A stretch of DNA of 64,000 nucleotides, taken from assembly GCF_000473265.1 (NCBI RefSeq), contig NZ_KI421511.1, forward strand, positions 6,713,909 to 6,777,908. Reading direction: 5' to 3'. A program made the translations under genes and the position numbers. This stretch comes from Amycolatopsis thermoflava N1165 (GTDB lineage: Bacteria; Actinomycetota; Actinomycetes; Mycobacteriales; Pseudonocardiaceae). Below, one piece after another: positions 44,516-53,067 of the stretch (position 1 is the first letter of the stretch; each line of letters opens with the position of its first letter). The notes below the pieces were generated by a model. That model made no database searches. It was not told where the DNA came from and worked only from the letters and a program-made list of their open reading frames with translations.

Positions 44516-45654
44516 CGTCCGCTCACCTCACGCAGCACCTCTTCGGTGTCGGCGCCGGGCACCGAGGGCAGACGGCGGATTTCGGCCGGGGTCGCCGAGA
44601 ACCGGACCGGGATGCCCGCCGTGCGGACCGGGCCTTCGGTCGGGTGCTCGACCAGCCGGATCAGACCGCCGTCGCGGACGTAGGGGTCCTCGTCGGCGCG
44701 GTCGAGTTCCAGCACCGGCGCCATCGGAATGCTGTGCTTGGCACAGACTTCCGCCCACTCCGCGGTCGTCAGCGCCGGGGCGCACTCCTCGATCAGGTCG
44801 GCCAGCGCGTCCTTGTCCGCCGAGTCCACGTAGTCGCCGTTCACGCGCGGGTCCTCGGCCAGCTCGGGCCGACCCGCCGCGGCGAAGAAGTCCCGGAAGT
44901 TCTGCGGGTTGTACGGGATCACGCACGCCAGTCCGTCCTTCGTGCGCACCGCGCGGTGGCCCTGCCCCATGGACAGCGGGAACCCGGTGGGCGCCGACGG
45001 CGGCTCGAAGGTGTGCCCGGCGAGGTGCTCGACCAGGTTGAACGCGATCAGCGTGTCCGTCATCGGGATCTCGACGTGCTGGCCCCGCCCGGTTTTCCGC
45101 TGGTGCAGCAGCGCGGCGAGCACCGAGTAGGCGATGGTCAGCGCGGAGACCTTGTCGCCGAGGATCGTCGGCAGGTACACCGGCTTGCCCAGCGCGCGGT
45201 TCGCGATGTCGACGAGCCCGGACGCGGCCTGCACGGTCTCGTCGTAGGCGGCGTGGCCCGCGCGGTCGGAGTCGCCGCGGAAACCCTGCGCGTGCGCGTA
45301 GACCAGCTTCGGGTTGCGCCGGGACAGCTCGTCGTAGGTCAGGCCGAGCCTGCCGAGCGCGCCCGGGCGCATGTTGGTGATCAGCGCGTCGGCGGTGTCG
45401 ATCAGTTCGAGCGCCCGCGCGCGCTGCTCGTCGTCCTTGAGGTTCAGGGCCACGCTGCGCTTGTTCCGGTTCACCGCCATCGCCAGCGCGGTCATGCCCG
45501 GCGTGTTGCGGTAGTGCCCGTTGCGGGCCGAGTCGCCCGGCGCCTCGATCCGGATCACGTCCGCGCCCAGGTCGCCCAGGATCTGCGCGGCGTACGGGCC
45601 CATCACCACCGTGGAGAGGTCGATGACCCGGATCCCGTCGAGTGGACCACTCAT
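44512..45654 (-). CDS. CaiB/BaiF-type (family III) CoA-transferase
   Basis: Transfers CoA between acids; 380 residues, first gene of the operon. Conserved segments: GIRVIDLSTVVMGPYAAQILGDLGADVIRIE, NRNKRSVALNLK, GFRGDSDRAGHAAYDETVQAASG (the Asp used as catalytic carboxylate lies here) and PYNPQNFRDFF. The ATG at 45654 is preferred because GAGGAG stands a few bases upstream; a GTG codon precedes it. A 29-bp palindrome lies about 80-110 bases before the start. Likely primes the acid degraded by the three coupled genes. Confidence 0.9.
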   Translation of the reverse strand: MSGPLDGIRVIDLSTVVMGPYAAQILGDLGADVIRIEAPGDSARNGHYRNTPGMTALAMAVNRNKRSVALNLKDDEQRARALELIDTADALITNMRPGALGRLGLTYDELSRRNPKLVYAHAQGFRGDSDRAGHAAYDETVQAASGLVDIANRALGKPVYLPTILGDKVSALTIAYSVLAALLHQRKTGRGQHVEIPMTDTLIAFNLVEHLAGHTFEPPSAPTGFPLSMGQGHRAVRTKDGLACVIPYNPQNFRDFFAAAGRPELAEDPRVNGDYVDSADKDALADLIEECAPALTTAEWAEVCAKHSIPMAPVLELDRADEDPYVRDGGLIRLVEHPTEGPVRTAGIPVRFSATPAEIRRLPSVPGADTEEVLREVSGR

Positions 45655-45735
45655 CACTGCTCCTCGTTCTCGTCCTCACCTGACAATTCGACGGTAGGTC
45701 CGAAAACGGGGACAGGGAATGATCAATGGGCGAAC

Positions 45736-45764
45736 AATGGTATGACCGCAGCGGTCATACCATT
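45736..45764. promoter_or_regulatory. Perfect 29-bp palindrome at the LysR 3' end, upstream of the CoA-transferase operon
   Basis: 14-bp arms (AATGGTATGACCGC and its complement) around a single A. It includes the LysR stop codon and ends 82 bases before the CoA transferase ATG. It could be the operator of the operon, a terminator for LysR, or both. Confidence 0.6.
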
Positions 45765-46660
45765 TGCCGGAAAACTTCTCTGGCGTCCGCGACGAGCCCG
45801 GCCAACTCCGCCCCCGGACAGGCCCGGTCGCGTCGCCAGATGAGACCGGTCTGCAGCTCGGGGTGGAAGTCGGTGATCGGGAGCACGGCCACGTTCTCGA
45901 CGCTGTAGTTGCGCATGGGACTGCGCGGGTCCAGCATCGAGACGGTGAACCCGAGGCCGCTCGCGACGATTTCGGCGACCCCGGAATAGTCCGTATGCGG
46001 CGGCTTGAGACGTTTCTTGACACCTGCCGCGCGCAGTTCCTGGTCCAGTTGTTCGAAATACACCGGCTGCGCTTCCGGCGGCACCGGGACGTACGGCAGG
46101 TCCACGAGGTCGGTGAGGCTCAGCGCTTCGCGGCCGTCGAACCGGTCCGCGGGCACGACCGCGCCCAGCGGTTCGGACAGCACCCGCACGACCTCCAGCG
46201 CGGGGTCGCTCACCGGCAGCCGGACCAGCGCGAGGCTCAGCCGCCCGTCGTGCACCGCCTCGACCAGGTCGCTGGTGCGGCCCGGCCAGCGCTTGAGGTC
46301 GAACCGGTCGCGGCAGCGTTCCTCCAGTTCCTGCACGCGGGCCCGCAGGTCCGGGTGCAGCCCGGCCGGCACCCCGATGAGCGCCATCCGGTGCCGTGGG
46401 CCGAGAGCCTCACGCAGCCGCCAGGGGATCGCGTTGAAGTGTTCGAGGGCCTCCCGGGCCAGGGGGAGGAGCGCGGCGCCGGCGTCGGTCAGCTCGACGC
46501 TGTGCGTGCTGCGCCGGAACAACCGGTGCCCCAGCTCGTGTTCGAGGTCCTTGATGCGCTGGCTCAGCGGGGACGCGGCCATGTGGAGTTTGCGCGCGGC
46601 CTGGGAGAAGTTCAGCTCCTCGGCCACCACGACGAAGTAGCGCAGGTGAAAGATCTCCAC
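45755..46660 (-). CDS. LysR-family transcriptional regulator
   Basis: LTTR of 301 residues: N-terminal winged HTH (FHLRYFVVVAEELNFSQAARKLHMAASPLSQRIKDLEHEL) and a periplasmic-binding-like effector domain. GTG start at 46660 fits the domain edge. It is followed on the same strand by the CoA-transferase operon after a 100-base gap with a large palindrome, so it is the most likely regulator of that operon. The effector may be an intermediate of the pathway. It starts 10 bases after the anchored hypothetical gene. Confidence 0.9.
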   Translation of the reverse strand: MEIFHLRYFVVVAEELNFSQAARKLHMAASPLSQRIKDLEHELGHRLFRRSTHSVELTDAGAALLPLAREALEHFNAIPWRLREALGPRHRMALIGVPAGLHPDLRARVQELEERCRDRFDLKRWPGRTSDLVEAVHDGRLSLALVRLPVSDPALEVVRVLSEPLGAVVPADRFDGREALSLTDLVDLPYVPVPPEAQPVYFEQLDQELRAAGVKKRLKPPHTDYSGVAEIVASGLGFTVSMLDPRSPMRNYSVENVAVLPITDFHPELQTGLIWRRDRACPGAELAGLVADAREVFRQMV

Positions 46661-46670
46661 CCGGCCGAGC

Positions 46671-47213
46671 TTACGGGCGGCAGAAGATGAGCAGGACGCA
46701 GCTCGGTCCCGTCCGGGTGGTCGTGGTCGCGCCGGTGCTGGTGCCGCTGGTCGGGGTGCTCGTCTGGCCGGGGCCGGTCGGATCGGCCGGGGCGCCGGGG
46801 TCGGTGCTCGACGTCGGCGGCAGGTTGGAGTCGGTGACGGTGACCGTCTCGGTGGGTGTGCTGGTGCGCGACTTCGTGGCCCACGGGACGATGTCGCTGC
46901 CGTTCCCGGCCCCGGGGGAGGCATTGGTGACCACGATGCGGGACGAGCTGTTGGTGCGCTCGGTGGTGTTCTGGTTCCCGGGGACGCCGCCGCCGGCGAG
47001 GCCGCCGGTCGGCCCGGCCGGGAGGCTGAACAACGCGGCGTCGTCGTTGGGCGAGGTGTCCGCGCCGACCTTGACCAGGATCGCGGCGAGCCCGCAGCCC
47101 AGCACGACGGCGAGCATGACCGCCATCACCTGGAACCGGGATCTCGGGGTGCGGGGCTGTTCCGTCCAGCCCTCGCGCTCAAGCAGTTCGGCCACCGACA
47201 CTTCGTCGTTCAC
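46671..47213 (-). CDS. Membrane-anchored Ser/Thr-rich hypothetical protein
   Basis: Not recognised. The 180-residue product has a short cytoplasmic head with VSVAELLEREGWTEQPR, one transmembrane helix (FQVMAVMLAVVLGCGLAAILV, about residues 30-50) and a disordered extracellular tail rich in Thr, Ser, Pro and Gly, ending in SCVLLIFCRP with two Cys. The GTG at 47213 is preceded by AAGGTGGG. Similar short-headed anchored proteins are common in Pseudonocardiales. Only 10 bases separate it from LysR. Confidence 0.65.
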   Translation of the reverse strand: MNDEVSVAELLEREGWTEQPRTPRSRFQVMAVMLAVVLGCGLAAILVKVGADTSPNDDAALFSLPAGPTGGLAGGGVPGNQNTTERTNSSSRIVVTNASPGAGNGSDIVPWATKSRTSTPTETVTVTDSNLPPTSSTDPGAPADPTGPGQTSTPTSGTSTGATTTTRTGPSCVLLIFCRP

Positions 47214-47314
47214 CGGACCCACCTTTCGGACGCGAAGGCATACCGACAGTTGCGCGCATTTGTACCGCAACCGGGTGAAGGTGACTCAGCCGGGGCTGTG
47301 AAACAACGTCCAAA

Positions 47315-47887
47315 TCACTGACGGTGTTGGGAAATCGCTCCAAGCAACTTGCGCACGCCCTGAATTGCACGATCGAAGTGATCCACGGAGTCCGCCGCGC
47401 GGGCGAGCACGTACCCGCCCTGCACCACCGCGGCGACGGTCGCCGCGGTGGCGCCGGTGTCCAGGTCCGCGGGCAGTTCACCGCGCGCCACACCGTCGGC
47501 GAGGACCCCGGCGAGCCGTTCCTGCAGCCAGCCGAGGGTCTCCTGCACCGGCTGCCGGAGGTCCTCGCTGGCCACGACGTCCGGGTCCTGCGCGAGCCGC
47601 CCGATGGGACAGCCGCGCAGGACCTCCCGTTCGCGCAGGAGGTACGCGTCGATGCGCTCGAGCGCGGTGCCGCCGTGGGCGAGCGCGGCCTCGGCCTCGG
47701 CGCGCATCTCCTCCGCGCTGCGGCGGATCGCGGCCAGCGCGAGGTCCGGCTTCCCGCTGAAGTGGTGGTACATGCTGCCCTGGCCGGCCTGCGCGTGCTG
47801 CTGGATGGCCTTCGGGCTGGTGCCGACGTAACCGCGGTCCCGCAGCAGTTCCTGCGTGCTGCGGATCAGCCGCTCCGAGGTGTCCAC
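47315..47887 (-). CDS. TetR/AcrR family transcriptional regulator
   Basis: TetR repressor of 190 residues with GTG start. HTH: GYVGTSPKAIQQHAQAGQGSMYHHFSGKPDL. The C-terminal domain begins with LRGCPIGRLAQDPDVV, again the GCP-type motif seen in LmrA-like proteins. A perfect palindrome (47897-47914) lies 10 bases before its start, so it probably represses itself. It follows the mycoredoxin gene on the same strand with a 28-base gap. Confidence 0.88.
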   Translation of the reverse strand: MDTSERLIRSTQELLRDRGYVGTSPKAIQQHAQAGQGSMYHHFSGKPDLALAAIRRSAEEMRAEAEAALAHGGTALERIDAYLLREREVLRGCPIGRLAQDPDVVASEDLRQPVQETLGWLQERLAGVLADGVARGELPADLDTGATAATVAAVVQGGYVLARAADSVDHFDRAIQGVRKLLGAISQHRQ

Positions 47888-47896
47888 CCCGCCACT

Positions 47897-47914
47897 GTAC
47901 CTATCGGTAGGTAC
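47897..47914. promoter_or_regulatory. Candidate TetR operator
   Basis: GTACCTA-TCGG-TAGGTAC, 7-bp perfect arms, centred about 18 bases upstream of the TetR start and just after the mycoredoxin stop. Confidence 0.55.
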
Positions 47915-47915
47915 G

Positions 47916-48173
47916 TCAGAGCAGCTCGGGAGCGTGCTCGCGCACGGCGGTCAGCACCTCGTCCACGCTCGGGTTGACCATGGCCGCCGGGCCGACGAAG
48001 ACCGTCGGCACCGTCTCGTTGCCGTTCGCGACCTCCCGCACCCGTTCCGCCGCGCCCGGCTCCTCCCAGATGTTCACCTCGGTGAACGGCAGGCCGGCCC
48101 GTTCCAGGCCGGCCCGCAGCGCCATGCAGAAGCCGCAGCCGGGGCGCCAGTAGAACTCGACGGGAGTGCTCAT
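47916..48173 (-). CDS. Mycoredoxin/glutaredoxin-like protein
   Basis: Thiol oxidoreductase of 85 residues with the thioredoxin fold. Active site CGFC (residues 13-16), cis-Pro in NETVPTVFVG, and NPSVDEVLTAV at the end, matching mycoredoxins, which reduce mycothiol mixed disulfides. The presence of a mycothiol amidase gene elsewhere in the window fits a mycothiol-using host. It precedes the TetR gene and follows the reductase gene by 16 bases. Confidence 0.88.
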   Translation of the reverse strand: MSTPVEFYWRPGCGFCMALRAGLERAGLPFTEVNIWEEPGAAERVREVANGNETVPTVFVGPAAMVNPSVDEVLTAVREHAPELL

Positions 48174-48189
48174 GCTTTCAGGTTAACCA

Positions 48190-49245
48190 TCAAGGGATCA
48201 CTTTACGCTTGCGCAACTCGTCGAAGATCGACCGGAACATCTCCCTGGTGTCCACGAACTCGTGGAAACCGAACCGGCGTGCCTTCGAGCCGTCCGCGAT
48301 CACGTCGTAGTCCCAGCCGAAGACGAAGTCGCCGAAGCGCCACGACGACACCTCGGCGAACGACGGCTCCAGCCCGTACCGCTCGCGCATCGACTCCCAC
48401 AGCGGCTCCTTGTCCGCCATCGCGGTCTCCAGCGACATCGGCAACGGCGGCGCGACCTCCATGTCGAACCAGCGCGCCAGCTCCGGCCACAGGTCGCTCC
48501 ACCGGAACAGGTCGCCGTTGTTGATGTTGAACGCCTGGTTGCCGCAGCGCTCGTCCGTCGCCGCCCACACCGTCGCCTTCGCCAGCAGCCCGGCGTCGGT
48601 CATCTCCAGCAGCGACGTGTACGCGCCCGGCTTGCCGGGGAAGCGCAGCGGCACCCCGAGTTCCTTCGAGATCGACGCGTAGACCGCGATCACGGTGGCC
48701 AGGTTCATCGGGTTGCCCAGCGCGAACCCGCACACCACCGACGGCCGCAGCGCCGACCACGTCCACGCCTTGCCGAGTTGTCGCTGCTCCAGGAAGTTCT
48801 GCTGGTCCACGTTGAACTCGGGCGGCAGGTGCGCCGGGTCGTCCTCGCGGGCCGGCGTCTTGAACGGGCCCAGGTGCGCGCCGTAGACCTTGTAGCCCTG
48901 CATCAGGCTGATGTGACGCAGACCGCGTGCGGCAGGCTCCACCGCGTCGACGAGGTTGACCAGCATCCCGACGTTCGGCGCGACCAGTTCGGCCCACGTC
49001 GGCTTGTCCTGGTAGGCGGCGTAGAAGACGTGTGTGACGTCGGTCAGCCCGCCCAGCTTGTCCCGCGCGTCGGCGGGGTCCAGCAGGTCGACGGCGATGT
49101 GGCGGACGGGTCCGCTCGACGGCCCGCCGCTCCGGGACAGCCCGATCACGTCCCAGTCCCCGAGCGAGACCAGGTGGTCGACAAGGTTGCGGCCGATGAC
49201 CCCATTCGCCCCGGCGACCAGGGCGACTTTGCGTTCCGTGCTCAT
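48190..49245 (-). CDS. SDR-family reductase, PRISE/5-beta-reductase-like
   Basis: Atypical short-chain dehydrogenase of 351 residues. NADP-binding VALVAGANGVIGRNLVDHL at the N-terminus; SLMQGYKVYGAHLGPFKTPARED is the region that holds the catalytic Lys in progesterone 5-beta-reductase/iridoid synthase-like (PRISE) enzymes; QNFLEQRQLGKAWTWSALRP is the following conserved segment, though the usual Tyr pair reads N-F-L here. The ATG at 49245 is chosen over the longer frame. Presumably reduces an activated C=C bond; substrate unknown. Confidence 0.8.
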   Translation of the reverse strand: MSTERKVALVAGANGVIGRNLVDHLVSLGDWDVIGLSRSGGPSSGPVRHIAVDLLDPADARDKLGGLTDVTHVFYAAYQDKPTWAELVAPNVGMLVNLVDAVEPAARGLRHISLMQGYKVYGAHLGPFKTPAREDDPAHLPPEFNVDQQNFLEQRQLGKAWTWSALRPSVVCGFALGNPMNLATVIAVYASISKELGVPLRFPGKPGAYTSLLEMTDAGLLAKATVWAATDERCGNQAFNINNGDLFRWSDLWPELARWFDMEVAPPLPMSLETAMADKEPLWESMRERYGLEPSFAEVSSWRFGDFVFGWDYDVIADGSKARRFGFHEFVDTREMFRSIFDELRKRKVIP

Positions 49246-49313
49246 GCACCCAGATTCGGCCGCCGGGAGCGATAAGTCCAAGTCCCGTTGGTACCGGGAC
49301 CCATGAGTGTTGT

Positions 49314-50141
49314 TTATGCCCAGGTGTTCCCGGTGATCCGCTCGTAGACCTCGATGTAGCGGGCGCGGGTGGTGGCCACCACGTCGGCCGGGATCTCCGG
49401 CGCGGGCGGGGTCTTGTCCCAGCCGGTGCCGCTGACCCAGTCACGCACGTACTGCTTGTCGAACGAGAACTGCGGGCGGCCCGGCTGCCAGCGGTCGGCG
49501 GGCCAGAACCGCGACGAGTCGGAGGTCAGGACCTCGTCGCCGAGGGTCAGCACGCCGTCGGCGTCCCAGCCGAACTCGACCTTGGTGTCCGCGACGATGA
49601 TCCCGTTCTCCGCGGCCCGCTCGGCGCCCGCGCGGTAGATCGCCAGCGTCAGCTCACGCAGGCGCTCCGCGGTCTCGCGGCCTTCCTGGGCGACCACGTC
49701 GTCGAACGTGATGAACTCGTCGTGGCCCTCGGTGGCCTTGGTGGTCGGCGTGAAGATCGGCTCCGGCAGCTTGCTGCCCTCGACCAGGCCCGGCGGCAGC
49801 GCGACGCCGGAGACCGTGCCCTGCTTCTGGTACTCCTTCAGGCCCAGCCCGGTGAGGTAGCCGCGGGCGATGCACTCGACCTGCACCATCTTCAGCGGCT
49901 TGACGCGGATCGCGCGGCCGGCGAACTCCTCGGGCACGTCGGTGGACACGACGTGGTTCGGCACGATCTCCGCCAGGTGCTCGAACCACCACAGCGACAG
50001 CTGGGTGAGCAGCTTGCCCTTGTCCGGGATCGGGGTGGGCATCACCACGTCGTAGAGCGAGATCCGGTCGGAGGCGACGAGCAGAATTTCGTCGCCATCG
50101 GAGTAGAGCTCCCGGACCTTGCCCGCATAGATGTGCTTCAT
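49314..50141 (-). CDS. purC: Phosphoribosylaminoimidazole-succinocarboxamide synthase
   Basis: Purine biosynthesis step that joins CAIR and aspartate using ATP. The 275-residue protein begins at the glycine loop KHIYAGKVRELYSDGDEILLVASDR, and also shows LTQLSLWWFEHL, ECIARGYLTGLGLKEYQ and LTLGDEVLTSDSSRFWP, the PurC signatures. Compared with many actinobacterial PurC proteins it lacks about 20 N-terminal residues before the loop, but MKH is the only in-frame start. Stands alone; other pur genes are not seen here. Confidence 0.95.
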   Translation of the reverse strand: MKHIYAGKVRELYSDGDEILLVASDRISLYDVVMPTPIPDKGKLLTQLSLWWFEHLAEIVPNHVVSTDVPEEFAGRAIRVKPLKMVQVECIARGYLTGLGLKEYQKQGTVSGVALPPGLVEGSKLPEPIFTPTTKATEGHDEFITFDDVVAQEGRETAERLRELTLAIYRAGAERAAENGIIVADTKVEFGWDADGVLTLGDEVLTSDSSRFWPADRWQPGRPQFSFDKQYVRDWVSGTGWDKTPPAPEIPADVVATTRARYIEVYERITGNTWA

Positions 50142-50239
50142 CGTCCCGTCCCGTGTCGCCGGATTTCGCCGCGCCCATCCTACGGTGCTGCTCAGCGGGC
50201 ATTGACCTCGACATTACTTGAGGTTCTAGCTTCGGGATC

Positions 50240-51634
50240 ATGCAACGGATTCCCTGGCCCGTGTGGCGGGTCTCGCTGGTGATCGTGTTCGGCGCCTTCG
50301 TCGGCATGCTGGACTCGTCACTGGTCAACGTCGGACTCGACCGGATCGGCACGGACCTGGGCGCCTCGCTCGACGAGGTGCAGTGGGTGTCGACCGCCTA
50401 CCTCATCGCCCTCGCGGTGTCGCTGCCGCTGTGCGGGTGGCTCGGCCGCCGGATCGGCGTCGGGCGGCTGTGGCTGGGCGCCTTCGCCGCGTTCACCGTC
50501 GCGTCCGGGTTGTGCGCGCTGGCCGGCGACATCGGGTGGCTGGTCGTGCTGCGCGTCGTGCAGGGTCTGGCCGCCGGGCTGCTGACCCCGGCCGGGCAGA
50601 CGATCCTCGGCCAGGCGGTCGGCCCGGAGCGGCTGGGGCGGGTGATGAGCATCCTCGGCATCGCGGTGAGCAGCGCGCCGGCGATCGGCCCGACCGTGGG
50701 CGGAGTGCTGCTCGACTCGCTGTCCTGGGAGTGGCTGTTCCTGATCAACCTGCCGATCGGGGTGATCGGGATCGCGCTCGGGTGGAAGTACGTGCCGCGC
50801 GGCGAGCCCGGTGGCGCCGGGCGGCTGGACTGGACCGGGTTCGCGCTGGTGGGGCTCGGGTTGCCGCTGTTCGTGTACGCGCTCACCTCGGTCGGCGAGG
50901 GCGGCGGCGGGATCGGCCCGTCGGTGCTGGTGTCGCTGGCGCTCGGCGCGGCCGGGCTGGTGGTGTTCGCGCTGCGGTCGTGGCGGCGGGAGCGGCCGCT
51001 GCTGGACCTGCGGCTGTTCGGCAACCGGGTGTTCGCGGCGGGCACGGTGTCGAGCCTGTTCATCGGCGCCGCGATGTTCGGCGCGATGCTGTTGTTCCCG
51101 CTGTACTTCCAGATCCTGCGGGGCGCGGACGTGGTGACCACCGGGCTGTCCCTGCTCTCGCTCGGCCTCGGCACGATGGTGGTGCTGCCGCTGGCCGGGT
51201 GGCTGACCGACCGGCACGGCGGCGGGATCGTCTCGCTCGTCGGCAGCGTGTGCACTGTGCTCACCACCGCGCCGTTCGCGTTCCTCGGCGCGGACGCGGA
51301 CCCGGTGCTGCTGCAGGCGCTGCTGTTCCTGCGCGGGATGGCGCTGGCGTTGTCGGCGTCCCCGGCCGGGACGGCGGCGTTCGCGTCGGTGCGGCGTGAA
51401 CAGCTGCCGGACGCGACCACGGTGCTGAACATCCTGATGCGGGTGGGCGGCGCGGTCGGCGGCGCGATGTGCGCGATCGTGTTGTCCCGGCTGCTGCCCA
51501 CCGGCGCCGAGCACGCCTTCCAGGTCGCGTTCTGGTGGCTGACCGGCGCTTCGGCGATCGCGGTGGCCGCCGCCTGGTGGCTGTGGCTGGTGCAGCGGCA
51601 TGAGCGGACCCGAGCGGTTCCGGTTCCGGCATAA
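50240..51634 (+). CDS. DHA2-family (14-TM) MFS drug exporter
   Basis: Proton-coupled exporter of 464 residues. MFS motif A is seen as GWLGRRIGVGRLWLG, and the exporter motif C as SILGIAVSSAPAIGPTVGGVLLD in the fifth helix; hydrophobicity allows 14 helices. The D in FVGMLDSSLVNVGL is the DHA2 motif D1. It is followed by a LysR gene after 9 bases, probably its regulator. Substrates are likely antibiotics or metabolites, but are unknown. Confidence 0.9.
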   Translation: MQRIPWPVWRVSLVIVFGAFVGMLDSSLVNVGLDRIGTDLGASLDEVQWVSTAYLIALAVSLPLCGWLGRRIGVGRLWLGAFAAFTVASGLCALAGDIGWLVVLRVVQGLAAGLLTPAGQTILGQAVGPERLGRVMSILGIAVSSAPAIGPTVGGVLLDSLSWEWLFLINLPIGVIGIALGWKYVPRGEPGGAGRLDWTGFALVGLGLPLFVYALTSVGEGGGGIGPSVLVSLALGAAGLVVFALRSWRRERPLLDLRLFGNRVFAAGTVSSLFIGAAMFGAMLLFPLYFQILRGADVVTTGLSLLSLGLGTMVVLPLAGWLTDRHGGGIVSLVGSVCTVLTTAPFAFLGADADPVLLQALLFLRGMALALSASPAGTAAFASVRREQLPDATTVLNILMRVGGAVGGAMCAIVLSRLLPTGAEHAFQVAFWWLTGASAIAVAAAWWLWLVQRHERTRAVPVPA

Positions 51635-51643
51635 GCTGTGCTC

Positions 51644-52543
51644 ATGACCCTGCGGCAGCTGGAGTACCTGGTGACGATCGTCGACGCGGGCTCGTTCACG
51701 CGCGCGGCCGAGCTGCTGCACGTGACGCAACCCGCGCTGTCGCACCAGGTGCGGGCGCTGGAGCGGACGACCGGCGGGCCGCTGCTGGAGCGGCTGCCGC
51801 GGTCGGTGCGGCTGACGCCGATGGGCCGGGCCATGCTGCCGCACGCGCGGGCGACGCTGGCGGCCGCGCAGAAGGCGGTGTCCGCCGCGCGGCAGGCGGC
51901 CGGGCTGCAGTGCGGCGAGATCATGGTGGCGACCCTGTACTCGGTGAGCCTCGGTGTGCTGCCGCCGGTGCTCAAGGCGTGGCGGCGCGCCCATCCGGAC
52001 GTGCACGTGCGGCTGTTCGAGCACCGGCACGCCGACGAGCTGGCCGCCGCGATGGCCCAGGGGCAGGCCGATCTCGCCGTCGGACCGGCACCGTCCGATT
52101 GGGACGGTCCGGTGCACCCGCTCGGCGAGGAGGAGTTCGTCGTGGTGGTGCCGCCGGACGATCCGGTGGCCACGGCGACCACGGTCCGGCTCGCCGACCT
52201 CGCCGAGCGGGAGTGGGTCCACTACGCGCCCGGCAACGGCCTCGCCGACCTGCTGGACCAGGTGTGCGGGGCGGCCGGGTTCCAGCCCCGCGCCGCCGTG
52301 CGGACCGAGCAGACGGCCGCCGCGCCGTCGCTGGCCGCCGCCGGTCTCGGCCCGGCGCTGGTGCCTGCGAACGTCCTGCCGCCGCGGTTCGCCGCGCACC
52401 TGCTGCGGCCGGACCCGCCGGTGCGACGCCGATTGGCGGCTTACACGCGCCCGGGTGGCGATCCTGTCGTGTCCGCGTTCATCGAAATCCTCCGCCGCAA
52501 GGCGATTCTGGTGCCGGGTCACGTGCGGCGCTGCCTGAATTGA
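51644..52543 (+). CDS. LysR-family transcriptional regulator
   Basis: LTTR of 299 residues. HTH: LRQLEYLVTIVDAGSFTRAAELLHVTQPALSHQVRALE; effector-binding domain follows with GEIMVATLYSVSLGVLPPVL. ATG 51644 is used (a GTG two codons earlier is possible). Same strand and 9 bases after the MFS exporter, so it is likely to regulate that gene, a reversal of the common divergent arrangement. Confidence 0.9.
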   Translation: MTLRQLEYLVTIVDAGSFTRAAELLHVTQPALSHQVRALERTTGGPLLERLPRSVRLTPMGRAMLPHARATLAAAQKAVSAARQAAGLQCGEIMVATLYSVSLGVLPPVLKAWRRAHPDVHVRLFEHRHADELAAAMAQGQADLAVGPAPSDWDGPVHPLGEEEFVVVVPPDDPVATATTVRLADLAEREWVHYAPGNGLADLLDQVCGAAGFQPRAAVRTEQTAAAPSLAAAGLGPALVPANVLPPRFAAHLLRPDPPVRRRLAAYTRPGGDPVVSAFIEILRRKAILVPGHVRRCLN

Positions 52544-52602
52544 CCCGTTTCCCGGCCCGGCATCGGCTATATTCCAGCCCTGCCGATCGACTGGGAGGGT
52601 CC

Positions 52603-53067
52603 ATGCAGGAGAGCCGGTGGCTGTCCGATGACCAGCTCCGGGCCTGGGTGCACTACCTCGGCGCACAGACCCTCGTGCAACGCGCGCTCGAGCGCCACCT
52701 GCACGAAAACGCGGGAATTTCCCATGCTGAATACGAAATCCTCACCAGGCTGGACGCCGCGCCGGACCGCCGGATGCGGATGGGTGAGCTGGCCGCGGTG
52801 CTCTTCTCGCCGGGCAGCAGGCTGAACTACCGGATCACGCGGCTGGCCGGCCTCGGCTGGGTCCGGCGCGAACAACACCCGACCGACCGCCGCGGCCTGT
52901 ACGCGGTGCTGACCGCGGAGGGCGCCGAATTCCTCCACCGCGTCGCGCCCGGATACCGCAGGGCCGTGCACGAATGCGTGGTGGATCCGCTGACCGACGA
53001 GGAATTCGCCGAGCTGGGCCGGATCAGCCGGAAACTGTTCCAGCACCACCTCGGTCGCGGTGATTAG
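52603..53067 (+). CDS. MarR-family transcriptional regulator
   Basis: Winged-helix regulator of 154 residues. Core: ISHAEYEILTRLDAAPDRRMRMGELAAVLFSPGSRLNYRITRLAGLGWVRREQHPTDRRGLYAVLT, with the DRR wing tip conserved. GGGAGG lies 6 bases before the ATG. Its end overlaps by 4 bases the end of the quinone oxidoreductase gene on the other strand, a plausible target. Confidence 0.9.
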   Translation: MQESRWLSDDQLRAWVHYLGAQTLVQRALERHLHENAGISHAEYEILTRLDAAPDRRMRMGELAAVLFSPGSRLNYRITRLAGLGWVRREQHPTDRRGLYAVLTAEGAEFLHRVAPGYRRAVHECVVDPLTDEEFAELGRISRKLFQHHLGRGD

